This document shows positions 27,701 to 37,502 of a stretch of DNA of 64,000 nt, piece after piece. The notes under the pieces are model-generated. The model made no database searches. It had not been told where the DNA came from and was given only the letters and a program-made list of their open reading frames with translations. Source of the DNA: Euryhalocaulis caribicus (GTDB lineage: Bacteria > Pseudomonadota > Alphaproteobacteria > Caulobacterales > Maricaulaceae); assembly GCF_000412185.1 (NCBI RefSeq), contig NZ_ASJA01000002.1:1-64000 (forward strand), written 5' to 3'. A program made the translations under genes and the position numbers. Positions within the stretch are counted from its first letter, which is position 1. Every line of letters begins with the position of its first letter.

Positions 27701-29278
27701 GCCAGCGAAGGGTTTTTCATTCGCGGCGAAACCAGCTCCGACTCCCCGGGCGAATCCGTCGCCAGCCTGGGCGATGTAAACGGGGACGGCATTGACGATA
27801 TCCTCATGGGCGCGCCGAACGCCCGTGTCGAAGGCGGCCAAAGCAGCGGCGAAGCTTATGTCGTTTTCGGCTCCGACAGCGGCTTCGGGTCTGATCTGGA
27901 TGGCCGCCAGACGCTCGATCTTCTGAATCTCGATGCCTCTGAAGGCTTCATCATCGAAAGCAACGGCTATTTTCACGGCCTGGGCCTGTCCACCGCCAAT
28001 GCGGGCGATATCAATGGCGATGGTTTCGACGACATAATCATTGGCTCCAGGGGGGATTATTTTCGGGAATCCTATGCTGGCGAATCCTATGTCGTTTTCG
28101 GCACAGATCAGGGATTCGGCGTCGATAGTGACGGGCGCCAGATCCTCAACACCGCGTCTCTGGACGGCGAAACCGGCTTTGCCATCCACGGCGAGGATTC
28201 CTACGACTCCGCAGGCCAGAGCGTATCCGGGGGCGGCGACGTCAATGGCGACGGGTTTGACGACCTTGTCGTGGGCGCGCGCGGGCTGGATGCGGAAGGC
28301 CCGACGACGGGCGGCGCCTATGTCATCTTCGGCAAGAGCGCGGTTTTCGGCTCCAACGTGGACGGTCAGCAGATCTTCGACCTTGGCGGTTTCTCTGCCT
28401 CCGATGGATTTCTGATCCAGGGCGACGCCCAGGGCGATCAGGCCGGCTACAAGGTTTCCATTACCGGCGACATCAATCAGGACGGTTTCGACGACATCCT
28501 GCTCAGCGCCTGGTTCGGCGACGATAACGGCGAGGATGTGGGCGAGGCCTATATTGTCTACGGTGCCGATCAGGGCTTTGGCCAACCGGACGGGAACGGC
28601 CAGCAGGTCGTCGACCTTTCCACCCTGAGCCAGGACGAAGGCCTGATCATACGCGGGCGGGAGGGCGAGATGCGCACCGGGCAAAGCCTTTCGAACGCGG
28701 GCGATGTCAATGGCGACGGATACGGCGACCTGCTTATTGGCGCGCCCCGGCCGGACGATAGCGGCGACCTGCCCGGCGTCGCCTTCCTTGTCTTCGGATC
28801 GGAAGCCGGGCTCGGCGCCGTCATCGACGGCCAGCGCATTCTGGACCTGTCGGACCTACAGGCGGACGAAGGCGTCGTCTTTACCGGCCCTGACGGCGGC
28901 CGGGCGGGCGAGAGCGTGGCCGCGGCCGGCGATATCAATCAGGACGGTTTCGATGACATCCTGATTGGCGCGCAGGGCGCGGGCGAGGCTTATGTCATCT
29001 ATGGCCGCGCGGACTTCACGCCCGTCGCGGCCCCGGAAACCGCCCCGCTGACCGAGGATATGCTGGCGCGAATGGCCGCCCAGAAGGCCGGAGCGCCGGA
29101 GGGTGGAGCGTCCTCCTCCGCCCCGCCTCCGCCGGAACGACCGCTGACGGACCATTCGCGGGACTTTTCCGCCGCTCTCGACGCGCAAATGGCGGAGATC
29201 GCGGCCCGGTTCGGCGATGGACCGGACGATGCGGCGGCCTTCGATTCCCTTGCGCCGGACGGATTCGACTGGTTCTGA
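24764..29278 (+). CDS. RTX calcium-binding protein with two FG-GAP beta-propellers
   Basis: A 1504-residue paralogue of the first RTX protein. RTX repeats run from residue 5 to about 262, followed by the same cap (GGRDIIVDFESGADVIDLLG). Seven FG-GAP repeats occupy about 366-888 and seven more 893-1419, each with a DxNxDGxxD loop and a YVIFG...GRQVLDL strand pattern. The cadherin-like domain of the first protein is absent; a short linker joins the propellers. The C-terminal tail (Pro-rich linker, FSAALDAQMAEIAARFGDG helix, end DGFDWF) is clearly homologous to the first. GGGGGA lies nine bases before the ATG. Exported by inference; function unknown. Confidence 0.9.
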   Translation: MSVINGTDGNDRLVGDTGADQLYGAAGDDDLYGGAGNDSLYGNAGADTLHGQAGSDLLVGGAGRDYLYGGDDNDMLFGGDGDDVHRAGAGADLARGDAGQDLIYGGEGDDNLKGGAGADTLFGETGADRLFGEGGLDTLFGGDGDDKLFGNGNADILYGGAGSDLIEGGVGDDRLFGGAQNDTLVAGPGNDSAYGGDGNDQLLGASGADRFFGGAGDDVLKGKTGSDSLYGGSGADKLKGGDGDDTLLGGRARDVLFGGSGADSFVYLTAAESAAGGGGRDIIVDFESGADVIDLLGVDADSNRVGNQGFDFIATAFSGSGAELRIIDQVGRSLLQADIDGDANADFEILIYGDAPLESDFVLKEAAPVLDLATLPPDLGFIIQGDTEGNGAGYDVSDAGDLNADGFADLVVGAPGAGDGGAAYVIFGTDQGFGAPDGGRQVLDLTGLSAGAGLIIQAHEANDSTGFSVSSAKDVNGDGINDLVVAAAGEGQDSLEGSEVYVIFGAADGPGETQGGQRILDLTDLSPSEGFLIRGDAPYQDAGHSVAGLGDINGDGLGDIAFGAPGVGPRSGEAYVIYGSDSGFGSPDEYGRSLIDVTNFTPDEGFVIRGDDNGAEVGFDISTAGDINGDGFADLMVSAPESDVPGPATGEVYVLFGGDDGFGAPEDGRQVVDVSALSWPDGFVIEGADERDKVGYDISAAGDVNGDGFDDLIVGSHLGDDGGSGAGEAYVVFGDDGLIGDPTRGRRVLDLSDLTSDKGIVIRGEVAGDNLGYSVSGAGDVNGDGFADLIVAAHKASPSGEKSGQAYLVFGSSRAFELDEDGRQVLDLSEMSAGQGVEILGDAPFDRLGWSASAAGDINNDGYDDIVIGAQHGDDGGVNAGEAYVIYGGLHFAAGDAPVISLESLAPEAGFVVQTPGAGNSLAGGGDFNDDGVADFIIGGVAGEPGGGAPGGSYVIFGGNTSLGAIQDGRQVFDPSMIDASEGFFIRGETSSDSPGESVASLGDVNGDGIDDILMGAPNARVEGGQSSGEAYVVFGSDSGFGSDLDGRQTLDLLNLDASEGFIIESNGYFHGLGLSTANAGDINGDGFDDIIIGSRGDYFRESYAGESYVVFGTDQGFGVDSDGRQILNTASLDGETGFAIHGEDSYDSAGQSVSGGGDVNGDGFDDLVVGARGLDAEGPTTGGAYVIFGKSAVFGSNVDGQQIFDLGGFSASDGFLIQGDAQGDQAGYKVSITGDINQDGFDDILLSAWFGDDNGEDVGEAYIVYGADQGFGQPDGNGQQVVDLSTLSQDEGLIIRGREGEMRTGQSLSNAGDVNGDGYGDLLIGAPRPDDSGDLPGVAFLVFGSEAGLGAVIDGQRILDLSDLQADEGVVFTGPDGGRAGESVAAAGDINQDGFDDILIGAQGAGEAYVIYGRADFTPVAAPETAPLTEDMLARMAAQKAGAPEGGASSSAPPPPERPLTDHSRDFSAALDAQMAEIAARFGDGPDDAAAFDSLAPDGFDWF

Positions 29279-29303
29279 TTTTTCGCGCCGATATCGGATA
29301 ATA

Positions 29304-29333
29304 CTGGCCCGATCCGCCGTATTTGAGTAAAAT
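29304..29333 (+). promoter_or_regulatory. Candidate promoter of RTX gene 3
   Basis: CTGGCC at 29304-29309 and TAAAAT at 29328-29333 are spaced exactly as in the two promoters above (18 bp), 36 bp before the ATG. The intervening sequence is not conserved, so only the box pair is shared. Confidence 0.45.
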
Positions 29334-29369
29334 CCCGCCAGAAAAAGGGTCAGGCGGGAGGGCGGGATC

Positions 29370-31034
29370 ATGGCGCTAATCACGGGCGGAGCGGCTGGGG
29401 AGAGGCTCCTTGGCTCCACGGGGCCGGACACCATCTATGGCGCCGGCGGCAATGACTACATCATCGGCCTGGACGGCGACGACATCCTGTTCGGCGAGAC
29501 CGGCAATGACCGGCTGTTCGGCAGGGAGGGCGATGACCGGCTCTATGGCGGGACGGGGGCGGACTATATCGCGGCGGCGTCCGGCGACGATCTTCTGTTC
29601 GGCGGCGGCGGAGACGACAATCTGCTGGCCGCGGTGGGGGACGACCTGGTCGATGGCGGCGACGGCGATGACCGCCTTGTCGGCGGCGGCGGCGACGATG
29701 CCCTGACCGGCGGCGACGGCGATGACCGCCTGCTGGGCAATGGCGGGCTGGACACGCTCTATGGCGGCGAGGGGGCGGACGTGCTGGTCGGCTCCGGCGG
29801 CACGGATCTGCTGTTCGGCGGCGCGGGCGGCGACCGCATGCGCGGCGGCGGCGGCGATGATCTTATCTTTGGCGGCTCGGGCGATGACCGGCTCTCCGGC
29901 GAGAGCGGCGACGACACCCTCGCGCCCGGCGGCGGATCCGATCTGCTGCTCGGCGGGGCCGGCGCGGACCGGGCCTCCTATGAGGAGGGTCAGGCGGACC
30001 TTTATATCGCGCTGGAAGATGACGGCGATGTCAGCGTCACGGGCCTCGCCGGCGACGCGGACGACACGCTGCGCGAGGTCGAATTCCTCAGCAACGCGGA
30101 TTTCCTGATCGACCTGGCCGGCGGCGCTGAATCGTCCGACCTCGGCAATTCCGCCGCCTCCGCCGGCGCGGCCATGGCGGTGGGAACCCGGTTCACCGGC
30201 GAGATCGGCTCGGCCGGCGACGAGGACTGGATCGCGGTCACCCTGCTGGCCGGCGTCACCTACCAGATCGAGCTGCTGGGCGCGGATTCGGAAAATGGCA
30301 CGCTGCGCGACCCGTATCTGACCATCTTCGACGCGGACGGCCTGCTGATCGCGGAGAATGACGACAGCGGGCTGGGCGTCGACTCCAACTATATCTTCCG
30401 CCCGGACGAGAGCGGGCTCTACTATGTCTCCGCCTCCTCTTTCTTCGCCAGCGATACGGGGACCTACACGCTTTCGGTGACCGCGCCGGAGGATGATTTC
30501 CCGGGCACGCTTCCCACCGACAACACGCTGGCCATCGGCGAATCCGCCACCGGCGAAATCCAGTTCGATGACGACCTGGACCTGTTCGCGGTCGAGCTGG
30601 TCGCCGGGGCGCGCTACACGATCCAGGTGCGCGGGGCGGACGCCTATGGCGGCACGCTGGACGATCCCTTCGTTTCCCTGCTGGACGCCAAGGGGAACAC
30701 GGTCGCCGCCGATGATGACGGCGGAATCGGCTCCACCTCCCGCATCAGCTACACGGCCACCGAAACCGGGACCTTCTATATCGAGGTCGATACCGACGAC
30801 GAGCGGGAATACGGCACCTATACCGTCTCCATCGTCCAGAACACCGCCGCCTCGACCGCGGCGGACCTGATGGCGCTGGCCGGCGGCGACCAGCCCGAGC
30901 CGCAGGACGGCCCCGGCCTGCCCGCCATGCCCGGCTGGGCCGGGCTGCAGGCCAGCATCGTTCACGCCCATCTGGACGCCGACCTCAATCCCGTCGCCGC
31001 CGCCATCCATAGCGAGCCGGCGGACTGGTTCTAG
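29370..31034 (+). CDS. RTX calcium-binding protein with two PPC domains
   Basis: A 554-residue protein. RTX nonapeptides fill residues about 6-200; a linker follows; residues about 270-371 and 385-490 are two bacterial pre-peptidase C-terminal (PPC) beta-sandwich domains (GDEDWIAVTLLAGVTYQIEL; DLDLFAVELVAGARYTIQV), each ending with a GTYTLSV or GTYTVSI strand. The C-terminus is EPADWF. PPC domains usually accompany secreted proteases, but there is no protease domain here. N-terminal RTX and the D-W-F end are shared with the two large RTX proteins. Probably secreted; function unknown. Confidence 0.88.
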   Translation: MALITGGAAGERLLGSTGPDTIYGAGGNDYIIGLDGDDILFGETGNDRLFGREGDDRLYGGTGADYIAAASGDDLLFGGGGDDNLLAAVGDDLVDGGDGDDRLVGGGGDDALTGGDGDDRLLGNGGLDTLYGGEGADVLVGSGGTDLLFGGAGGDRMRGGGGDDLIFGGSGDDRLSGESGDDTLAPGGGSDLLLGGAGADRASYEEGQADLYIALEDDGDVSVTGLAGDADDTLREVEFLSNADFLIDLAGGAESSDLGNSAASAGAAMAVGTRFTGEIGSAGDEDWIAVTLLAGVTYQIELLGADSENGTLRDPYLTIFDADGLLIAENDDSGLGVDSNYIFRPDESGLYYVSASSFFASDTGTYTLSVTAPEDDFPGTLPTDNTLAIGESATGEIQFDDDLDLFAVELVAGARYTIQVRGADAYGGTLDDPFVSLLDAKGNTVAADDDGGIGSTSRISYTATETGTFYIEVDTDDEREYGTYTVSIVQNTAASTAADLMALAGGDQPEPQDGPGLPAMPGWAGLQASIVHAHLDADLNPVAAAIHSEPADWF

Positions 31035-31096
31035 GCGCGGCCCCACCGCGCCTCGGCCTTTCTATTCAAGGATTTGCGGCCTAAAATGGCGGCTGA

Positions 31097-33550
<2,454 letters not shown>

Positions 33551-33566
33551 GGCGGGGGCGCACTGA

Positions 33567-33670
33567 AGTTCGCCTTCGAGACGCCCTCCCGGGCTCCTCA
33601 GGCTAAGGGAATAGAATTTAAAACGACCTCACCCTGAGGAGCGGCCCGAAGGGCCGCGTCTCGAAGGGTC
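33567..33670. repeat. Intergenic inverted-repeat element, copy 1
   Basis: The left arm (33574-33609, CTTCGAGACGCCCTCCCGGG then CTCCTCAGG) and right arm (33630-33667, CTGAGGAGC ... GCGTCTCGAAGG) are imperfect inverted copies. A close copy lies at 34045-34175, in the same orientation. It is a REP-like dispersed element between gyrB and the GIY-YIG gene. Confidence 0.75.
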
Positions 33671-33679
33671 GAAGGGTCG

Positions 33680-33967
33680 TCACAGAACCCCGCGCTCCCC
33701 CTTCCGCCACGCCAGCTGCGAAATCCGCGCATAATCCCGTTCGATCAGCGCCTCCTTCTTCGCCCGGCTCCACCCCTTGATGCGGCGCTCGGACGCGAAC
33801 GCATCGTCATAACGCTCAAACCACTCCGCCCAGACCAGCTCCACCGGCAACCGCTTCGACGTATAGGCCGTCCCCGGCGCGCTTTCCGCATGCTGGTTCA
33901 CCCGCACGCCCACGTCTTCATGCCGCGTCAGCCCCGTATAAAAACTCCCGTCCGCACACCGCAACAT
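33680..33967 (-). CDS. GIY-YIG nuclease family protein with an N-terminal frameshift
   Basis: A small UPF0213-type GIY-YIG protein, 95 residues from ATG 33967 (MLRCADGSFYTGLTR), with the conserved Arg of the RINQH-type segment (VRVNQH) and LVWAEWFERYDDAFASERRIKGW. The expected N-terminus, M-G-A-W-V-Y-M-L-R-C, is encoded from ATG 33984 if one T is added to the TT at 33970-33971; as written, that start runs into another frame. So the gene is a recent one-base frameshift, a sequencing error, or is translated from an internal start that lacks the GIY strand. It is bracketed by two copies of one repeat element. Confidence 0.6.
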   Translation of the reverse strand: MLRCADGSFYTGLTRHEDVGVRVNQHAESAPGTAYTSKRLPVELVWAEWFERYDDAFASERRIKGWSRAKKEALIERDYARISQLAWRKGERGVL

Positions 33968-34044
33968 ATAACCCAAGCGCCCATGCCCCGAGCCTACCGG
34001 CGGGGACGGGAGAGGGGAAATCCGGAGGAAACTCGCGTTCTCTG

Positions 34045-34175
34045 GAGTTCGCCTTCGAGACGCCCTCACGGGCTCCTCAGGCTAAGGGATTGGGGTTGTA
34101 GGTTATTGTTTCTCCACCCCTTCCTATCACCCTTCCCCTGAGGAGCCGCGCCAAGGCGCGGCGTCTCGAAGGGCT
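34045..34175. repeat. Intergenic inverted-repeat element, copy 2
   Basis: The left arm 34045-34088 is nearly identical to that of copy 1 (TTCGCCTTCGAGACGCCCTC then GGGCTCCTCAGGCTAAGGG). The right arm 34136-34173 is the inverse (CCTGAGGAGCCGCGCC ... GGCGTCTCGAAGGG) with its own GCCGCGCC/GGCGCGGC hairpin. It lies upstream of the GIY-YIG gene. Confidence 0.75.
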
Positions 34176-34449
34176 CTGAAAACAGGGACGAACCCAGAAA
34201 TATCAGACCGCGTATAAGACTGATCCATAATCTCCGGTGTTCGCCGTCATGCGAGGGGCTTCGGATCCGGTCGCCCGAGGGACGGAGTTGAACGCGGTTC
34301 CCGGGATACGGCAGGGTCTGACCAGACCGTGCGCGTCCCGGCGCACCGCCAGGCGCCAGTCTGAGGCTGAAATGCCCTGGCTATTAAGACTCTGGCGGCA
34401 GCGGATGGAGAGGCCGGTCGAGGCGACTCCCGCCCTCCGCAAAAGAACC

Positions 34450-34519
34450 GCGCGGCGCGTCTCAAGGACGCGAAACATACAAACACACGGTAACCGGCGT
34501 CCCGAAAGACGCGCCGCGC
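34450..34519. repeat. Nested inverted repeat in a gene-free stretch
   Basis: GCGCGGCGCGTCT (34450-34462) pairs perfectly with 34507-34519, and inside it GGACGC (34466-34471) pairs with GCGTCC (34497-34502). On the minus strand the stem is followed by GGTTCTTTTG, so it could end a minus-strand transcript. The surrounding 34176-34599 has no gene I can support; the open frames over it lack coding features. Confidence 0.5.
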
Positions 34520-34599
34520 CACCCTCGTGTTTCTCTTCTCCAACCTCTGCGGCCAGCGGGCCGTGGAGCCAAACGCGTAACGAAGACACCAACCAACTC

Positions 34600-34698
34600 C
34601 GTCATCCTCCGACGGAGCGAAGCGGAGATCGGAGGACCCAGTTGAAATCTTTGCGCCCCACGTTCCCTGGGTCCTCCGGTCAAGCCGGAGGGTGACGA
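34600..34698. repeat. Intergenic inverted-repeat element, second family
   Basis: The left arm CGTCATCCTCCGACGGAGC ... GGAGGACCCAG is the inverse of the right arm CTGGGTCCTCCGGTCAAGC ... GGGTGACG, with about 28 bases between. This is the style of dispersed element common in alphaproteobacterial intergenic regions. Only one copy is in the window. Confidence 0.65.
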
Positions 34699-34727
34699 TG
34701 AAGAGAGGAGTAAGGCGAGAGAAAAAG

Positions 34728-34813
34728 ACCCCTCACCCCTTAAGAAGGGGAGAGGGCAAAAACGCCCCAAAGCCCGCAAGGGCTTTGGATGACGGAATGG
34801 GAGAGGGGTGGTC
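34728..34813. repeat. Intergenic inverted-repeat element, third family
   Basis: GACCCCTCACCCC at the left and GGGAGAGGGGTGGTC at the right pair as outer arms. An inner AAAGCCCGCAAGGGCTTT hairpin lies between them. Together with the other repeats it fills the gap before the helicase gene. Confidence 0.55.
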
Positions 34814-34866
34814 AGGCGGTTACACGCAATCCGGCAACGTCCCCCTCTCCCTTTCGCGCAAAAGAA

Positions 34867-34897
34867 AACGCCGTCCCCGGAGTGCGGGAACGGCGTT
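34867..34897 (-). terminator. Terminator of the RNA helicase gene
   Basis: AACGCCGTTCCC and GGGGACGGCGTT (minus strand) pair with one G-T wobble and are followed by TTCTTTT. It lies 24 bp after the helicase stop codon. Confidence 0.8.
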
Positions 34898-34920
34898 GTC
34901 AGGCGTGTCGGCGAAAGGGC

Positions 34921-36282
34921 CTAGTTGCGGCCGCCCTGCTGGGCGTTCTGGCGTTGGCCGCCATGGGCGCCCTTGTTGCCGGGCTTGCCGCCGCGGAAGC
35001 GGCGGTTGCGGCCGCCGCGTTTGGGGGCGCCGCCCTTGCCTTTGCCGCCGCCCTGATGGCGCGGCTTGTTGTTGTACTGGCGGGGCCGTTCTTCGGTCTC
35101 CAGCTCCACCACCGCCGGGGTTTCGGCGGCCTGCGCCTCGGCCGGGGACTTGCCGGTATGCTCGCGGCGGTCTTCAGCCGGGATTTTCTGGCGGGTGATC
35201 TTTTCGATCTGCTTGAGATAGGCCCGCTCGTCATTGGCGCAGAAGGCGATAGCCGACCCTTCCGCCCCGGCGCGCGCGGTGCGGCCGATGCGGTGGACGT
35301 AAGACTCGGGCACGTTCGGCAGCTCGTAATTGATGACGTGGGTGACCTCGTCGATATCGATGCCGCGCGCGGCGACATCGGTCGCCACCAGGATCGGCGT
35401 CTTTCCGCGCTTGAACGATTCCAGCGCGCGGGTGCGGGCGTTCTGGCTCTTGTTGCCGTGGATCGCCGCGGCCGGGACGCCGGTCTTGATCAGGTGCTTC
35501 ACCAGCCGGTCCGCGCCGTGCTTGGTGCGCGTGAAAATCAGGGTGCGGCCCATGCCTTCCGTCTCCAGAAGCTCGGTCAGCATGTCGCGCTTCTTGCCCT
35601 GCTCGATATAGATGACGCGCTGGCTCACCCGCTCGGCGGTGGTCGATTGCGGGGCGACGGTCACGCGGGCCGGATCGGTCAGCATCTCGCCGGCCAGCTT
35701 TTCCATCTCCTTGGGCATGGTGGCCGAGAAGAACAGGGTCTGGCGATTTTTGGGGAGGGCGGCGACGATTTTACGGATCGGGCGGACAAAGCCCATGTCC
35801 AGCATCTGGTCGGCCTCGTCCAGAACGAAGATCTCGGTCTGGTTCAGCATCAGATTGCCCTGCTCGATATGGTCGATCAGGCGGCCCGGAGTGGCGATCA
35901 GAATATCCGCGCCATTGCGCAGGCCGCGCGTCTGCGGGCCATAGCCGGCACCGCCGAACAGCACCTGGACGTCCAGCTTCAGGAAACGGCCATAGGTGCG
36001 GAAGCTCTCGGCGATCTGGTTGGCCAGTTCGCGCGTCGGCGACAGGATCAGCGCCCGCGCCGTGCACGGCTTGGCGCGCTGGCCCTGATAGAGCTGGTTC
36101 AGGATCGGCAGGGCGAAGGCCGCCGTCTTGCCGGTGCCGGTCTGCGCCACGCCCAGAAGGTCGCGGCCTTTGAGAAGCTGCGGAATGGCCTGGGCCTGGA
36201 TCGGGGTGGGCTTGTCGTAATTCTCGGCGGCGAGCGCTTTCAGGATGGGCTCAGCCAGGCCGAGATCGGTAAATTTGGTCAT
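34921..36282 (-). CDS. DEAD-box ATP-dependent RNA helicase (RhlE-like)
   Basis: A 453-residue DEAD-box helicase. Q motif FTDLGLAEPIL ... PTPIQAQAIP, motif I AQTGTGKT, PTRELANQI, motif II VLDEADQML, SAT, motif V ATDVAARGIDI and motif VI HRIGRTARAG are all present. The C-terminal tail is basic and Gly/Arg/Asn-rich (RRGGRNRRFRGG-like), typical of RhlE-type enzymes that unwind rRNA or mRNA structure. I start at ATG 36282 (MTKFTDLGL); the open frame continues upstream without family similarity. A GR-rich terminus gives the gene a low-complexity 3' end. Confidence 0.93.
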   Translation of the reverse strand: MTKFTDLGLAEPILKALAAENYDKPTPIQAQAIPQLLKGRDLLGVAQTGTGKTAAFALPILNQLYQGQRAKPCTARALILSPTRELANQIAESFRTYGRFLKLDVQVLFGGAGYGPQTRGLRNGADILIATPGRLIDHIEQGNLMLNQTEIFVLDEADQMLDMGFVRPIRKIVAALPKNRQTLFFSATMPKEMEKLAGEMLTDPARVTVAPQSTTAERVSQRVIYIEQGKKRDMLTELLETEGMGRTLIFTRTKHGADRLVKHLIKTGVPAAAIHGNKSQNARTRALESFKRGKTPILVATDVAARGIDIDEVTHVINYELPNVPESYVHRIGRTARAGAEGSAIAFCANDERAYLKQIEKITRQKIPAEDRREHTGKSPAEAQAAETPAVVELETEERPRQYNNKPRHQGGGKGKGGAPKRGGRNRRFRGGKPGNKGAHGGQRQNAQQGGRN

Positions 36283-36532
36283 GAAGTCTTCTTGTTCTTT
36301 CGCATGCGGCGAAAACCGTGGACGCGCAGACATGCGCGCACGGGTCAGGCCGCGGGGGTCAGGGAACGCCCCGCGTGATTTGGGCAATTCAAGGAGGTTA
36401 TCGGGCCCGGCGAGACGGCTCTTCTTTGAAGATCAGGCCACTCACGCAGCCGGGCATATGGGCCGCTCTATTTATGCGGCAGTGCAGCAAGTGGCCTTCG
36501 CGGGGCCGGAAGTCAAGCGCAATGCGCGGCGC

Positions 36533-36994
36533 CTAGACGCCGGTGGAGCCAAATCCCCCGCCGCCGCGCTGCGTTTCGGGCAGGGCCTCGGCCACCATCC
36601 AGTCGATCTGGGTGACGGGCGCGACCACCATCTGGGCGATGCGCATGCCGCGCTCCACCGTGAACCGCTCGGCGGCGTGATTGATCAGGATGACCTTCAC
36701 CTCGCCGCGATAATCCGCGTCGATCGTGCCGGGCGTGTTGAGGCAGGTAACGCCGTTCTTGATGGCGAGGCCCGAGCGCGGACGCACCTGCGCCTCGAAC
36801 CCTGGGGGCAGCGCGATGGCCAGCCCCGTGGGGATCAGGGCGCGGCCGCCCGGCGGAATATCCACTGGATCGCCCTCCGGCACGGCCGCGCGCAGATCCA
36901 TCCCCGCCGATTCGGCGGTTTCATAGGCAGGCAACGGAAGGTCGCCAAAATGGTCGAGTTTGCGGACCGAGACCAGCGGCCGTTCGTCGCCCAT
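36533..36994 (-). CDS. dut: Deoxyuridine 5'-triphosphate nucleotidohydrolase
   Basis: dUTPase hydrolyses dUTP to dUMP, keeping uracil out of DNA and feeding thymidylate synthesis. The 153 residues carry all five trimeric dUTPase motifs: [34 protein letters not shown] and GGFGSTG at the C-terminus. Last gene of the run ubiE-ubiB-coaBC-(secreted protein)-dut, seven bases after the gene before it. The 250 bp between here and the helicase hold no feature I can name. Confidence 0.96.
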   Translation of the reverse strand: MGDERPLVSVRKLDHFGDLPLPAYETAESAGMDLRAAVPEGDPVDIPPGGRALIPTGLAIALPPGFEAQVRPRSGLAIKNGVTCLNTPGTIDADYRGEVKVILINHAAERFTVERGMRIAQMVVAPVTQIDWMVAEALPETQRGGGGFGSTGV

Positions 36995-37001
36995 GAAGCC
37001 T

Positions 37002-37502
37002 CTAGCCCTCGGTCTGGGCGTTATACGCCGCGATGCGGGCGTCGGCGGTCGCGCGTTCGGCGTCCGTCAGCTCGCCCAGCAGGACTTCATAGCCATAGAC
37101 GCCGTCTTCCAGGACCAGCTTGGAAACGCCGGTCTTTTCCTCGCCGTCATAGGTCTCGACATAGAGCGGATAGCCGCTTTTCGGGGCCTTGTAGTCGTCT
37201 GGCGCGGGCACGATGGAATTGCGCTCGCACAGTATGCCTTCGGTCTCGAACCCCTCGGCGGTGTCCAGCTTCAGGCCGTCATGGTCGCGCGTCATCGCCA
37301 GCACGGAAAGATCCGGCGCGGCATAGACATTGGACTTCTCGGCGCCGGCTTCCTTGCCGACAATGGCGCAGCTCATCTCCACCAGCTCGGCCTCGGCGGC
37401 CGGGGCGGTGCTCATCGGCGCCGCCGCGTCATCCTGCGCAAGGGCGGGCATGGCGGCAAAGGTCAGGCTGGCGGCGGCTGCCGCGGTCAGAAAATGTTTC
37501 AT
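37002..37502 (-). CDS. Secreted protein of unknown function
   Basis: A 166-residue protein with a clear Sec signal peptide ([23 protein letters not shown], cleavage after ALA) and an acidic mature domain containing two cysteines ([18 protein letters not shown]). I do not recognise a family. Its ATG overlaps the coaBC stop (ATGA), and dut starts seven bases after its stop, so it is translated within the coaBC-dut operon. Two cysteines may form a periplasmic disulfide. Confidence 0.8.
   Translation of the reverse strand: MKHFLTAAAAASLTFAAMPALAQDDAAAPMSTAPAAEAELVEMSCAIVGKEAGAEKSNVYAAPDLSVLAMTRDHDGLKLDTAEGFETEGILCERNSIVPAPDDYKAPKSGYPLYVETYDGEEKTGVSKLVLEDGVYGYEVLLGELTDAERATADARIAAYNAQTEG

Noticed and set aside
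29376-31046. A 556-codon open frame antisense to the third RTX gene
   Set aside because: Repetitive Ala/Ile/Val translation is the complement of GGxGxD codons.
34176-34599. tmRNA, SRP RNA or RNase P in the gene-free region
   Set aside because: No tag-peptide coding piece, no GGAAGCAG-type SRP loop and no RNase P core motif could be found.
34237-34695. A 152-codon open frame in the gene-free region
   Set aside because: Overlaps two inverted-repeat elements, has an Arg/Pro-rich non-conserved translation and no ribosome-binding site.
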